DNA of 36,427 nucleotides from Wohlfahrtiimonas populi (GTDB lineage: Bacteria; Pseudomonadota; Gammaproteobacteria; Cardiobacteriales; Wohlfahrtiimonadaceae). This document shows positions 9,390 to 15,906 of this stretch, piece after piece. Position 1 is the stretch's first letter; every line of letters begins with the position of its first letter. Location: contig NZ_MVDN01000013.1 in assembly GCF_002006795.1 (NCBI RefSeq), forward strand, positions 7,114 through 43,540, read 5' to 3'. The position numbers and the translations under genes were made by a program. The notes below the pieces were generated by a model. That model made no database searches and was not told where the DNA came from. It saw only the letters and a list, made by a program, of their open reading frames with translations.

Positions 9390-10517
9390 CTATTTAATTT
9401 CATCATTTGCTTCACCCAATACAGGTGCAGGCTTAGTCACATGTGGCTTTTGGCCATTGAAAAATACAGGTTGTGGCACAATTGGATAGTCTTGCCCTTC
9501 CACATCCACTAAAATTTGTCTAAATTTAGATTGTTCGCTATAGGCAGCTTGTTTTAAATTCCACACGGCAGATACAGGAATGCCATCACTGCCCAGCTTT
9601 TCACACACTTCATCCACACTGAATTGCTTTGCCCAAGTTTCAATGATTGATTTAAGAGCTGTTTCATTCTCTGTGCGTGTTTCATCTGTTAAAAATCGAG
9701 CATCACTTGCCAATTCTACTTGCCCAATGCTTTCACAAAATTTCTGGAATAAGCGATCACTAGCGATTGCGATCACAACCAATCCATCTTTAGCTTGATA
9801 GGTATCAAACGGTGTAGAAATAGGATGACGATTGCCTACTAATGTTGGGTTTGCACCTGAAAATAGGCTTGCTAAACCAGTCACTTGCAATGACAGCAAA
9901 GCATCAAACATTGCAACATCAATATATTGAGCCTCACCTGTTCTTTCTCTTGCAAATAAACCTGATGAAATTGCCCAAGATGCGTAAATCCCAGCAATAA
10001 TATCGCCCATAGATTCACCAACACGTGTTGGCCCTGTTTCTTTAAAACCTGTAATACTCATCAAGCCAGACATAGCTTGGGCAACAATGTCATAAGCAGG
10101 ATATTTAGCAAAAGGTCCATCCTGTCCAAATCCAGAAATACTTGTATAGACAATTTTTTGATTGTGATATTTCAAGCTTTCAAAATCTATACCTAAACGC
10201 TTAGTAACACCTGGGCGAAAGTTTTCTACGATCACATCAGCGGTTTTAACCAGACTAATGAATCTTTCCATATCAGCTGGTTCTTTAAAATCTAATTCGA
10301 TACTGCGTTTACCACGATTAATCAATGCATAATAAATGCTATCGCCATTAGCATCAAAAGCACCTAGATGTCTGCTATCATCGCCATGCTCAGGCATTTC
10401 AATTTTAATTACTTCTGCACCAAGATCCGCAAGCATACTGGTACAATAAGGTCCTGCAAGTACACGACTTAAATCTAAAACACGTATGCCATCTAAAGGC
10501 TTCTTCATGTCATTCAT
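9390..10517 (-). CDS. Class III (CaiB/BaiF family) CoA-transferase
   Basis: This 375-aa protein has family III features throughout. The N-terminal motif is LDGIRVLDLSRVLAGPYCTSMLADLGAEVIKIE. RPGVTKRLGI and SISGFGQDGP follow. The catalytic aspartate lies in VGESMGDIIAGIYA at Asp172, close to Asp169 of CaiB and formyl-CoA transferase. Such enzymes move CoA directly between two carboxylic acids. It is the first gene of the operon. The ATG at 10517 has GGAGG 8 bp upstream; the longer frame to 10553 lacks such support. With the adjacent dehydrogenase it could swap CoA from the unsaturated product onto the saturated substrate, as CaiB does with carnitine intermediates. The substrate is unknown. Confidence 0.92.
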   Translation of the reverse strand: MNDMKKPLDGIRVLDLSRVLAGPYCTSMLADLGAEVIKIEMPEHGDDSRHLGAFDANGDSIYYALINRGKRSIELDFKEPADMERFISLVKTADVIVENFRPGVTKRLGIDFESLKYHNQKIVYTSISGFGQDGPFAKYPAYDIVAQAMSGLMSITGFKETGPTRVGESMGDIIAGIYASWAISSGLFARERTGEAQYIDVAMFDALLSLQVTGLASLFSGANPTLVGNRHPISTPFDTYQAKDGLVVIAIASDRLFQKFCESIGQVELASDARFLTDETRTENETALKSIIETWAKQFSVDEVCEKLGSDGIPVSAVWNLKQAAYSEQSKFRQILVDVEGQDYPIVPQPVFFNGQKPHVTKPAPVLGEANDEIK

Positions 10518-10566
10518 TATGACAACCTCCAATAGTGAAATTAATTCAAACAAATAGAAACCTTAA

Positions 10567-10584
10567 ATCTATAGCTACATAGAT
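10567..10584 (-). promoter_or_regulatory. Small hairpin in the operon leader
   Basis: ATCTAT and ATAGAT pair around a 6-nt loop within the ~125-nt untranslated leader of the CoA-transferase operon. A weak feature that might affect transcript stability. Apart from the promoter and operator listed separately, I see nothing else in the 10518-10827 gap. Confidence 0.25.
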
Positions 10585-10649
10585 CCTACATTCATCTATC
10601 TATTTTTCCTCCGATTTGCCCTAGTGAGTTTTTTGTATGGGCTTAAATC

Positions 10650-10679
10650 ATTATATTCACACAAAACAAAAGTTGTCTA
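10650..10679 (-). promoter_or_regulatory. Predicted sigma-70 promoter of the CoA-transferase/acyl-CoA dehydrogenase/ETF operon
   Basis: On the minus strand TAGACA (10679-10674, five of six matches to the -35 consensus) is separated by 18 bp from a perfect TATAAT (10655-10650). Transcription would start near 10643, about 125 bp before the CoA-transferase ATG. The -35 is part of the palindrome at 10673-10684, the arrangement expected for repression. Confidence 0.6.
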
Positions 10680-10684
10680 GACAA
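10673..10684. promoter_or_regulatory. Candidate operator for the HutC-like GntR regulator
   Basis: TTGTCTAGACAA is a perfect 12-bp palindrome in the divergent region between the GntR/UTRA gene and the operon. It fits the GT-N-TA-N-AC type of site bound by HutC/NagR-subfamily GntR proteins (DasR/NagR sites have a TGGTCTAGACCA core). It overlaps the predicted -35 of the operon promoter. Confidence 0.6.
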
Positions 10685-10788
10685 TAATTGAAATTATATA
10701 TACTTTAATAAAAATCACTATTTATGTAGCCATATTGAAATAACCATAAAACCTAAGCAAAACAATATATTTATATTAATATTTACGT

Positions 10789-10794
10789 TATAAT
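10789..10794 (+). promoter_or_regulatory. Predicted -10 element of the GntR/UTRA gene
   Basis: A consensus TATAAT lies 34 bp before the ATG of the regulator. The matching -35 region (TATATT at about 10766) is weak, so activity would be low, as is common for repressor genes. Confidence 0.4.
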
Positions 10795-10827
10795 CGTACC
10801 CTGCTAACTTGGAACTACAATTAAGAG

Positions 10828-11568
10828 ATGTCTATACCAGTTTATAAAAAAGTACAAAACTACATCCTTGAAAGCATAGAAAATGATATTTTTGAAGAAG
10901 GTAAACAAATTCCTTCAGAGCATATTCTTGCCAAACAATTTGGTGTCAGCCGCATGACAGTGAATAGAGCTATCGTTGAACTTAGCCAACAAGGTGTTCT
11001 GAAACGCGTACAAGGTAGCGGTACTTTTGTATCCAGTAAACGTGTGGCATCTCCGCCAATTCGTATCGTCGATATATCTACAGAAATATTAAGTAGAGGC
11101 AGTGAATATCGAATTGAGATGATTGCGCAAAAATTGCAATCAGCTTCTAAAAGCATTGCTAAAAAACTGGAAATTCCTGAAGGTGAAACTGTTTATTTTT
11201 GTCATCTTCTACACCATGAAAACAATATTCCACTAGCTATGGAAAAACGTTATGTATCACGCACTTTAGTACCTCGTTTTTTTGAACAAGATTTTCTCAA
11301 TATTTCACCTGGTAAATACTTATTAAGCCACTATGATCTTGTAGAAATGGATCAAACCATTGAAGCTTTAATTGCAACGAAGGAATTAGCACAGTTCTTG
11401 CAAATCGATGAAAACTCAGCGTGTTTATCAACTAAGCGCAGAACATGGAGCACTATCGGATTAATCAGCTATGCAGAATTCACTTACCCTGCTTCACGCT
11501 ATAAATTACAGTCACATCTCACATTGCGCGATACAGAAATTTTTAATATCCCTATGGATACACTTTAG
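10828..11568 (+). CDS. GntR-family regulator, HutC subfamily (winged helix + UTRA ligand domain)
   Basis: At 246 aa this is the usual HutC length. The N-terminal winged helix (residues about 5-70) has the classic IPSEHILAKQFGVSRMTVNRAIVELSQQG recognition region and the wing GSGTFV. The C-terminal UTRA domain shows MEKRYVSRTLVPRFFEQDF, QTIEALIATKELAQFL, CLSTKRRTWS and YPASRYKLQSH, a pattern very like HutC of histidine-utilising bacteria, whose ligand is urocanate. It is divergent from the CoA-transferase operon and a palindrome sits between them, so it probably represses that operon and is released by a metabolite of the pathway. That the ligand is urocanate or an analogue is inference. The ribosome site is weak (AAGAG). 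Confidence 0.9.
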   Translation: MSIPVYKKVQNYILESIENDIFEEGKQIPSEHILAKQFGVSRMTVNRAIVELSQQGVLKRVQGSGTFVSSKRVASPPIRIVDISTEILSRGSEYRIEMIAQKLQSASKSIAKKLEIPEGETVYFCHLLHHENNIPLAMEKRYVSRTLVPRFFEQDFLNISPGKYLLSHYDLVEMDQTIEALIATKELAQFLQIDENSACLSTKRRTWSTIGLISYAEFTYPASRYKLQSHLTLRDTEIFNIPMDTL

Positions 11569-11711
11569 TTACTCAATATCGATTATTGTTTTGTATAACC
11601 CAACATTAATTTCTCAAAAATTACTATAACTAAAATATGCAATGAATTTAAATATCAGCTAGTGCATTTTCGTAATAGCTTATTGATAGTTTTCTAGCAT
11701 AATAAAATCTA

Positions 11712-11862
11712 CATTCAGACTACACAATGGTCTCTGAATGCAGGAGAAAGAGGAGAGATCGGAAATTATTGTCATCATGAATCCGCCAAAATCATTGATT
11801 CATGAAGACTAATAAAGACTGAAAAATTAATACCCATGAAATGAAAAAATGCATATTCATGG
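11712..11862 (+). promoter_or_regulatory. Leader upstream of pchC with three successive inverted repeats
   Basis: The 318-bp gap before pchC holds three hairpins: CATTCAGA/TCTGAATG (11712-11740), perfect TCATGAATC/GATTCATGA with a 13-nt loop (11775-11805), and CCATGAA/TTCATGG (11834-11862). A GA-rich tract (11741-11758) lies between the first two. The repeated core ATTCA(T)G in all three could mean tandem regulator-binding half-sites or a folded 5' leader. It does not match a riboswitch class that I know. No convincing sigma-70 or -24/-12 promoter was identified. Confidence 0.4.
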
Positions 11863-11886
11863 TTGATTATACAAAGGAAATATCCA

Positions 11887-12216
11887 ATGTTTACCATTTT
11901 ATCTCGTGCTACTTTTGTTGGTATTTTGACAAGTAGCCTAATGCTAAGTGCCGCCTATAGCGAAGAGAAATCATTTCCAAAGGGAAAACAAACCTATAAA
12001 GAAATTTGTGGCCGTTGTCATGAAGCTGGCATTGGCCCTGATTTTAAAGGTCGAAAGCTACCTGCAACATTCATCATCACTATGGCGAGAAGCGGTTTCC
12101 AAGCAATGCCCGCATTTCCAATGTCCCATGTGGATGATGCAACATTATTAGAAACTGCCCAATATATTGAGAATTTACCCGCGAATCCTGTCACAACAGC
12201 ACAGAAAAAGGATTAA
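11887..12216 (+). CDS. pchC: 4-cresol dehydrogenase, cytochrome c subunit
   Basis: A small periplasmic c-type cytochrome of 109 aa. Residues 1-23 form a signal peptide (hydrophobic core VGILTSSLMLSAA). The haem attachment motif is CGRCH (Cys41, Cys44, His45), and the probable sixth ligand is Met74 in QAMPAFP, a stretch also present in Pseudomonas PchC. It accepts electrons one at a time from the flavoprotein PchF in the periplasmic p-cresol methylhydroxylase complex and passes them to the respiratory chain. The frame is open from a TTG at 11863, but the ATG at 11887 has AGGA 8 bp upstream and gives a normal signal peptide. First of three tightly packed genes (pchC, pchX, pchF). Confidence 0.9.
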   Translation: MFTILSRATFVGILTSSLMLSAAYSEEKSFPKGKQTYKEICGRCHEAGIGPDFKGRKLPATFIITMARSGFQAMPAFPMSHVDDATLLETAQYIENLPANPVTTAQKKD

Positions 12217-12220
12217 TGCC

Positions 12221-12703
12221 ATGAATACAGCTCGTCGTAATGTATTAAAAGGCATTGTTGCTTTGGGTTCTGCCAGTGCATTGAACTTGGTTTCACCATT
12301 GTGGGCTTCATCTAATATTGCTAATAATCCCATTCATTTAATCGTGGCAAATGATGACGTTGGGCATGCTTTTTATCAAGGTGCTAATACAGTTCAATCC
12401 ATTGTGATTCAATCATCATTGCATAGCGCAACTTCACTGCCTTTTTTAGAAAAATATCAAAGCCTATTAAAAACTAAAGGGCAAAGAATTTTTGGCTTAG
12501 TGGATGATGCAAGTGCAGTTTTAATCATGGATTTTGCACGCACAACCAATGCTCGCATTTTATGGCACAAAGATCATGTGATTCATTCCAATGAATCCGC
12601 AGTTCAATTAGGCTCCGGATTAGTAAGCAATATCATGAATCCTGCAATGGCAGAAAATATCGCATTCAAAAAACATTACGTTTCATTTTTAATTGAAAGC
12701 TAA
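12221..12703 (+). CDS. pchX: PchX-like protein of the 4-cresol dehydrogenase operon, twin-arginine signal
   Basis: This 160-aa protein begins 4 bp after pchC, with AAGGA 8 bp before the ATG at 12221; the frame upstream to 12167 overlaps pchC and is not needed. The N-terminus ARRNVLKGIVALGSASALN is a good twin-arginine (Tat) signal, and the processed protein would begin near residue 30. The remainder has no motif I can name. Its position between the cytochrome and flavoprotein genes matches pchX of Pseudomonas putida (order pchA-C-X-F), whose role is not settled to my knowledge. PchF itself has no signal peptide, so a Tat-exported companion could help take the folded flavoprotein to the periplasm (inference). 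Confidence 0.8.
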   Translation: MNTARRNVLKGIVALGSASALNLVSPLWASSNIANNPIHLIVANDDVGHAFYQGANTVQSIVIQSSLHSATSLPFLEKYQSLLKTKGQRIFGLVDDASAVLIMDFARTTNARILWHKDHVIHSNESAVQLGSGLVSNIMNPAMAENIAFKKHYVSFLIES

Positions 12704-12714
12704 TGGGGAAAACA

Positions 12715-14280
12715 ATGAAAGAAGATAAAAATATGGTGTTGCCAAAAGGCGTAACACAAGAGAATTTTTTAAAAGCTGTAGAGCAACTTACACAGCTCAT
12801 GGGGAATGATAATGTTCTAGTGAGCACAGAACACATTTTGCCTTATACAAAAATTATGATGTCTGTTGATAATGCAGAACATACGCCATCAGCAGTTGTG
12901 ACTGCAACGACAGTGGAACAAATTCAGGCGATTCTTAAAATTTGTAATGAATACAAAATCCCCATCTGGACAATTTCTACAGGTCGTAATTTTGGTTATG
13001 GTTCTGCTGCACCTGTTGAACGCGGTCAAATCATTTTAGATTTGAAAAAAATGAATAAAATTATTCATGTTGATCCTGATTTATGTACGGCTTTGGTTGA
13101 ACCAGGCGTAACTTATCAGCAATTGTATGATTACTTACAAGAAAACAATATTCCTTTGATGCTTTCTTTCTCCGCACCTTCTGCCATCGCAGGACCTTTA
13201 GGTAATACAATGGATCGTGGCGTTGGCTATACACCTTATGGCGAACATTTCATGATGCAATGTGGTATGGAAGTCGTATTAGCAAATGGTGAAGTATTAC
13301 GTACAGGCATGGGCGGCGTTCAAGGTGATAAAGCTTGGCAAGTATTCAAATGGGGTTATGGTCCAACATTGGATGGAATGTTCACGCAATCTAACTATGG
13401 TATTTGTACTAAAATGGGATTTTGGTTGATGCCAAAACCTCCTGTTTACAAACCTTTTGAAATTCAATTCTCTGAAGAAAGCGATATCTCCGAAATCGTT
13501 GAAATGATCCGTCCATTGCGCATTGCACAGATCATTCCAAACTCTGTTGTAATCGCTAATATCCTCTGGGAAGCTGCAACCTGTGACACTCGCCGTAGCC
13601 AATACACAATGGAACCTGGTTCAACATCTGATGAGATCTTAAAGCAAATCCAAAAAGACAAAAATTTAGGTGCTTGGAATGTTTATGCTGCATTGTATGG
13701 CACACAAGAACAAGTGGATGTGAACTGGAATATTGTAAAAGCTGCTGTTGAAAAATTAGGTAAAGGTAAATTAATCACACAAGAAGAAGCTGGCAATACT
13801 CAACCTTTCAAATATCGTGCAGAATTAATGTCTGGCGTACCAAATTTACAAGAATTTGGCTTATACAACTGGCGCGGCGGCGGTGGCTCAATGTGGTTTG
13901 CACCTGTAACACAAGCACGCGGTTCAGAATGTGACAAACAGAAATCTATGGCTAAACGCATTTTGAATAAGCATGGTTTAGATTATGTGGGCGAATTCAT
14001 TGTAGGTTGGCGCGACATGCACCACGTGATCGATGTACTTTATAACCGTGCTGATCCCGAGGAAACAAAGCGTGCGGATGCTTGCTTTAATGAGCTTTTG
14101 GATGAGTTTGAGAAAGAAGGTTATGCCGTTTATCGTGTGAATACACATTTCCAAGAACGCGTTGCACAGATTTATGGTCCTGTTAAACGTCAAGTGGAAC
14201 ATGCGATTAAGCGCGCACTCGATCCTAACAATATTCTTGCCCCAGGCAAATGTGGCATCGATTTAACCAACAATTTCTAA
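12715..14280 (+). CDS. pchF: 4-cresol dehydrogenase (hydroxylating), flavoprotein subunit
   Basis: A vanillyl-alcohol-oxidase-family flavoenzyme (EC 1.17.9.1). It oxidises 4-cresol to 4-hydroxybenzyl alcohol and then 4-hydroxybenzaldehyde, with oxygen taken from water. The PP-loop FAD domain holds STGRNFGYGSAAP. Residue numbers agree with the Pseudomonas enzyme: Tyr95, covalent-FAD Tyr384 in GLYNWRGGGG, and Tyr473-Arg474 in AVYRVNT. This supports the ATG at 12715 (GGGGA 5 bp upstream), which gives 521 aa. The in-frame ATG at 12703, overlapping the pchX stop, would add four residues. Conservation appears high over the whole length. Related enzymes act on 4-alkylphenols, eugenol or vanillyl alcohol, so creosol or another 4-alkylguaiacol is also possible. 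Confidence 0.95.
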   Translation: MKEDKNMVLPKGVTQENFLKAVEQLTQLMGNDNVLVSTEHILPYTKIMMSVDNAEHTPSAVVTATTVEQIQAILKICNEYKIPIWTISTGRNFGYGSAAPVERGQIILDLKKMNKIIHVDPDLCTALVEPGVTYQQLYDYLQENNIPLMLSFSAPSAIAGPLGNTMDRGVGYTPYGEHFMMQCGMEVVLANGEVLRTGMGGVQGDKAWQVFKWGYGPTLDGMFTQSNYGICTKMGFWLMPKPPVYKPFEIQFSEESDISEIVEMIRPLRIAQIIPNSVVIANILWEAATCDTRRSQYTMEPGSTSDEILKQIQKDKNLGAWNVYAALYGTQEQVDVNWNIVKAAVEKLGKGKLITQEEAGNTQPFKYRAELMSGVPNLQEFGLYNWRGGGGSMWFAPVTQARGSECDKQKSMAKRILNKHGLDYVGEFIVGWRDMHHVIDVLYNRADPEETKRADACFNELLDEFEKEGYAVYRVNTHFQERVAQIYGPVKRQVEHAIKRALDPNNILAPGKCGIDLTNNF

Positions 14281-14308
14281 TTGAATGATTGATCAAAATA
14301 TTAAGTGA

Positions 14309-14343
14309 TTAAAAGGCTAGCTAATCTAGCCTTTTAATTTTTC
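14309..14343 (+). terminator. Intrinsic terminator after pchF
   Basis: TTAAAAGGCTAG and CTAGCCTTTTAA form a perfect 12-bp stem around the 5-nt loop CTAAT, followed by TTTTT. It closes the pchCXF unit 29 bp past the pchF stop codon. The 14344-14498 stretch that follows is AT-rich with nothing else recognised. Confidence 0.85.
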
Positions 14344-14498
14344 AACCTTAAAAATCAAGATATATAAAATACTGCATTTAATTTAATAATATTGTTTCTT
14401 TCAACTAAATATTTTTAAAATAAACACCGTTTGATTATTAGAAACATTTAAGTAAATATTCACTATTAAATTAAAGTTTATTAATGACTTAACTTAGT

Positions 14499-14528
14499 TT
14501 GACACCTAACATTTACTGAGCTTAGTAT
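14499..14528 (+). promoter_or_regulatory. Predicted sigma-70 promoter of the triple-RidA gene
   Basis: A consensus TTGACA (14499-14504), an 18-bp spacer and TAGTAT (14523-14528) lie about 30 bp before the start codon. With the terminator after pchF, this makes the RidA gene an independent unit. Confidence 0.55.
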
Positions 14529-14560
14529 CGAGCATTCAAAGGCGTTTTTAAAAGGAAAGC

Positions 14561-15835
14561 ATGATGAGTGGATACAACGCAGTATTAGCAAGAAATACAG
14601 ATAATGCACCAAAAAGCAGTCTTCATTCGCAAACAGTTGCATTCTCACACTACAACAACCTATCAGCACAATTGCCAATTGATCCTGCAACAGGAAAATT
14701 AGTTGAAGGTTGCATTAAAGCCCAAGCAACGCAATGCTTTAACAATATCAAAGCTATTTTAAAAAGCATTGATCACAGAATGACAGACATCGTAAGAATT
14801 ACTGTATTTGTAACTAACATTAAAGATTTAGAAGCTATTGGAGAAGTTTATCGCTCATTCTTTACGACATATTTGCCAACACAAACTATTGTTGCAGTAA
14901 AATCTTTGCCTTTGAATGCCTCAATTCAAGTGGAAGCTTTAGTATCCAATGGCGTAGGCTCTATTCCTAATGCACCTCAAGCTGGTGATTTAATCAAGCT
15001 CACAAATAACACTTCTAATGCACCTATTTGTAATTTATCCACACAAACTGTTGCCTTTTCACACTACAATAATCTATCAGCACAGCTACCAATTGACCCA
15101 AAATCTGGCAAATTAGTTTCTGGTGGAGTGAAAGAACAAACTGCACAGTGCTTGAAAAATGTAAAAGCAATTTTAGAGAGTATTGATGTACCATTTGATG
15201 ACATTGTGAAAATCAATGTATTCTTAACAGATTTAGCAGCAATTGATGAAGTTAACGCTGTTTATAGTACGTTCTTCCCTGATTCAAGCATTGCACGTGC
15301 CGTTGCTTATGTGCCAACACGAACAGTTGCAGCTGTTGAAGCTTTACCAATGGGCGCTCTTGTACAAATTGAAGCTGTTGTTTCTCATGGTGATGGCACA
15401 CCGCCACAATTAGTGGAAGATCGTCATGGTATTGTTATTGAAGCAAGTAATACACAAAATGCACCTATCTGCCCATTATCAACACAGATCGTAGCTTTTT
15501 CTCACTACAACAATATCTCTGCTCAATTACCGCTTGATCCTAAAACAAATCAAATCGTTTCAGGTGATATCAAAGCACAAACTGAGCAATGCTTGAACAA
15601 CATCAAAGCTATTGTTGAAAGTGCAAACCATACATTAGCAGATACCGTAAAAGTTAATATTTTCGTGAAAAATATTGAAGATATGGCAGCTGTAGATGAA
15701 GTGTATAAAACCTTCTTCCCTGAAGGTACACCAGCTCGTAGAGTGATTGGAATATCTTCCATTCTTAACGATGCATTGATTCAAATCGATGCTATTTTAG
15801 GTAATGCCGAAGGTACACCACCAAAGAAAGCATAA
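14561..15835 (+). CDS. Triple-domain RidA/YjgF/YER057c/UK114 fusion protein
   Basis: This 424-aa protein is three RidA-like domains in tandem (about residues 15-130, 155-276 and 300-415), each opening with a near-identical QTVAFSHYNN(L/I)SAQLP(I/L)DP stretch. RidA proteins are normally trimers of ~125-aa chains that hydrolyse enamine/imine intermediates. The substrate-binding Arg (Arg105 of E. coli RidA) is kept in domain 2 (Arg254) and domain 3 (Arg393) but is Gln108 in domain 1. The conserved acid before the final strand is Glu125, Glu271 and Asp410. One chain could therefore fold as a pseudo-trimer with unequal sites. No signal peptide. The ribosome site AAAGGA fits ATG 14561 or 14564. Its place between pchF and the aldehyde dehydrogenase suggests a task with aromatic aldehyde or ring-cleavage intermediates, which is unproven. 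Confidence 0.9.
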   Translation: MMSGYNAVLARNTDNAPKSSLHSQTVAFSHYNNLSAQLPIDPATGKLVEGCIKAQATQCFNNIKAILKSIDHRMTDIVRITVFVTNIKDLEAIGEVYRSFFTTYLPTQTIVAVKSLPLNASIQVEALVSNGVGSIPNAPQAGDLIKLTNNTSNAPICNLSTQTVAFSHYNNLSAQLPIDPKSGKLVSGGVKEQTAQCLKNVKAILESIDVPFDDIVKINVFLTDLAAIDEVNAVYSTFFPDSSIARAVAYVPTRTVAAVEALPMGALVQIEAVVSHGDGTPPQLVEDRHGIVIEASNTQNAPICPLSTQIVAFSHYNNISAQLPLDPKTNQIVSGDIKAQTEQCLNNIKAIVESANHTLADTVKVNIFVKNIEDMAAVDEVYKTFFPEGTPARRVIGISSILNDALIQIDAILGNAEGTPPKKA

Positions 15836-15859
15836 GTATTAAAAATTATTTCTATTAAT

Positions 15860-15886
15860 AAAAAACCACCGCAAGGTGGTTTTTTA
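15860..15886. terminator. Bidirectional intrinsic terminator
   Basis: AAAAAACCACC, the loop GCAA and GGTGGTTTTTT form a strong hairpin with an A-run on one side and a T-run on the other. It serves both the triple-RidA gene (plus) and the converging aldehyde dehydrogenase (minus). Confidence 0.9.
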
Positions 15887-15906
15887 TATATTCAAGTTAG
15901 CGACAA

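Noticed and set aside
10600..10645. Six-codon mini-ORF in the CoA-transferase operon leader after GGAGG
   Set aside because: The spacing from GGAGG to the ATG is about 12 bp and the peptide has no regulatory codon pattern, so support is too weak.
11741..11800. Glycine-riboswitch-like GGAGAG text before pchC
   Set aside because: The conserved paired core and the CCGAAGG-type element of that riboswitch are missing, and a glycine response makes no sense for pch genes.
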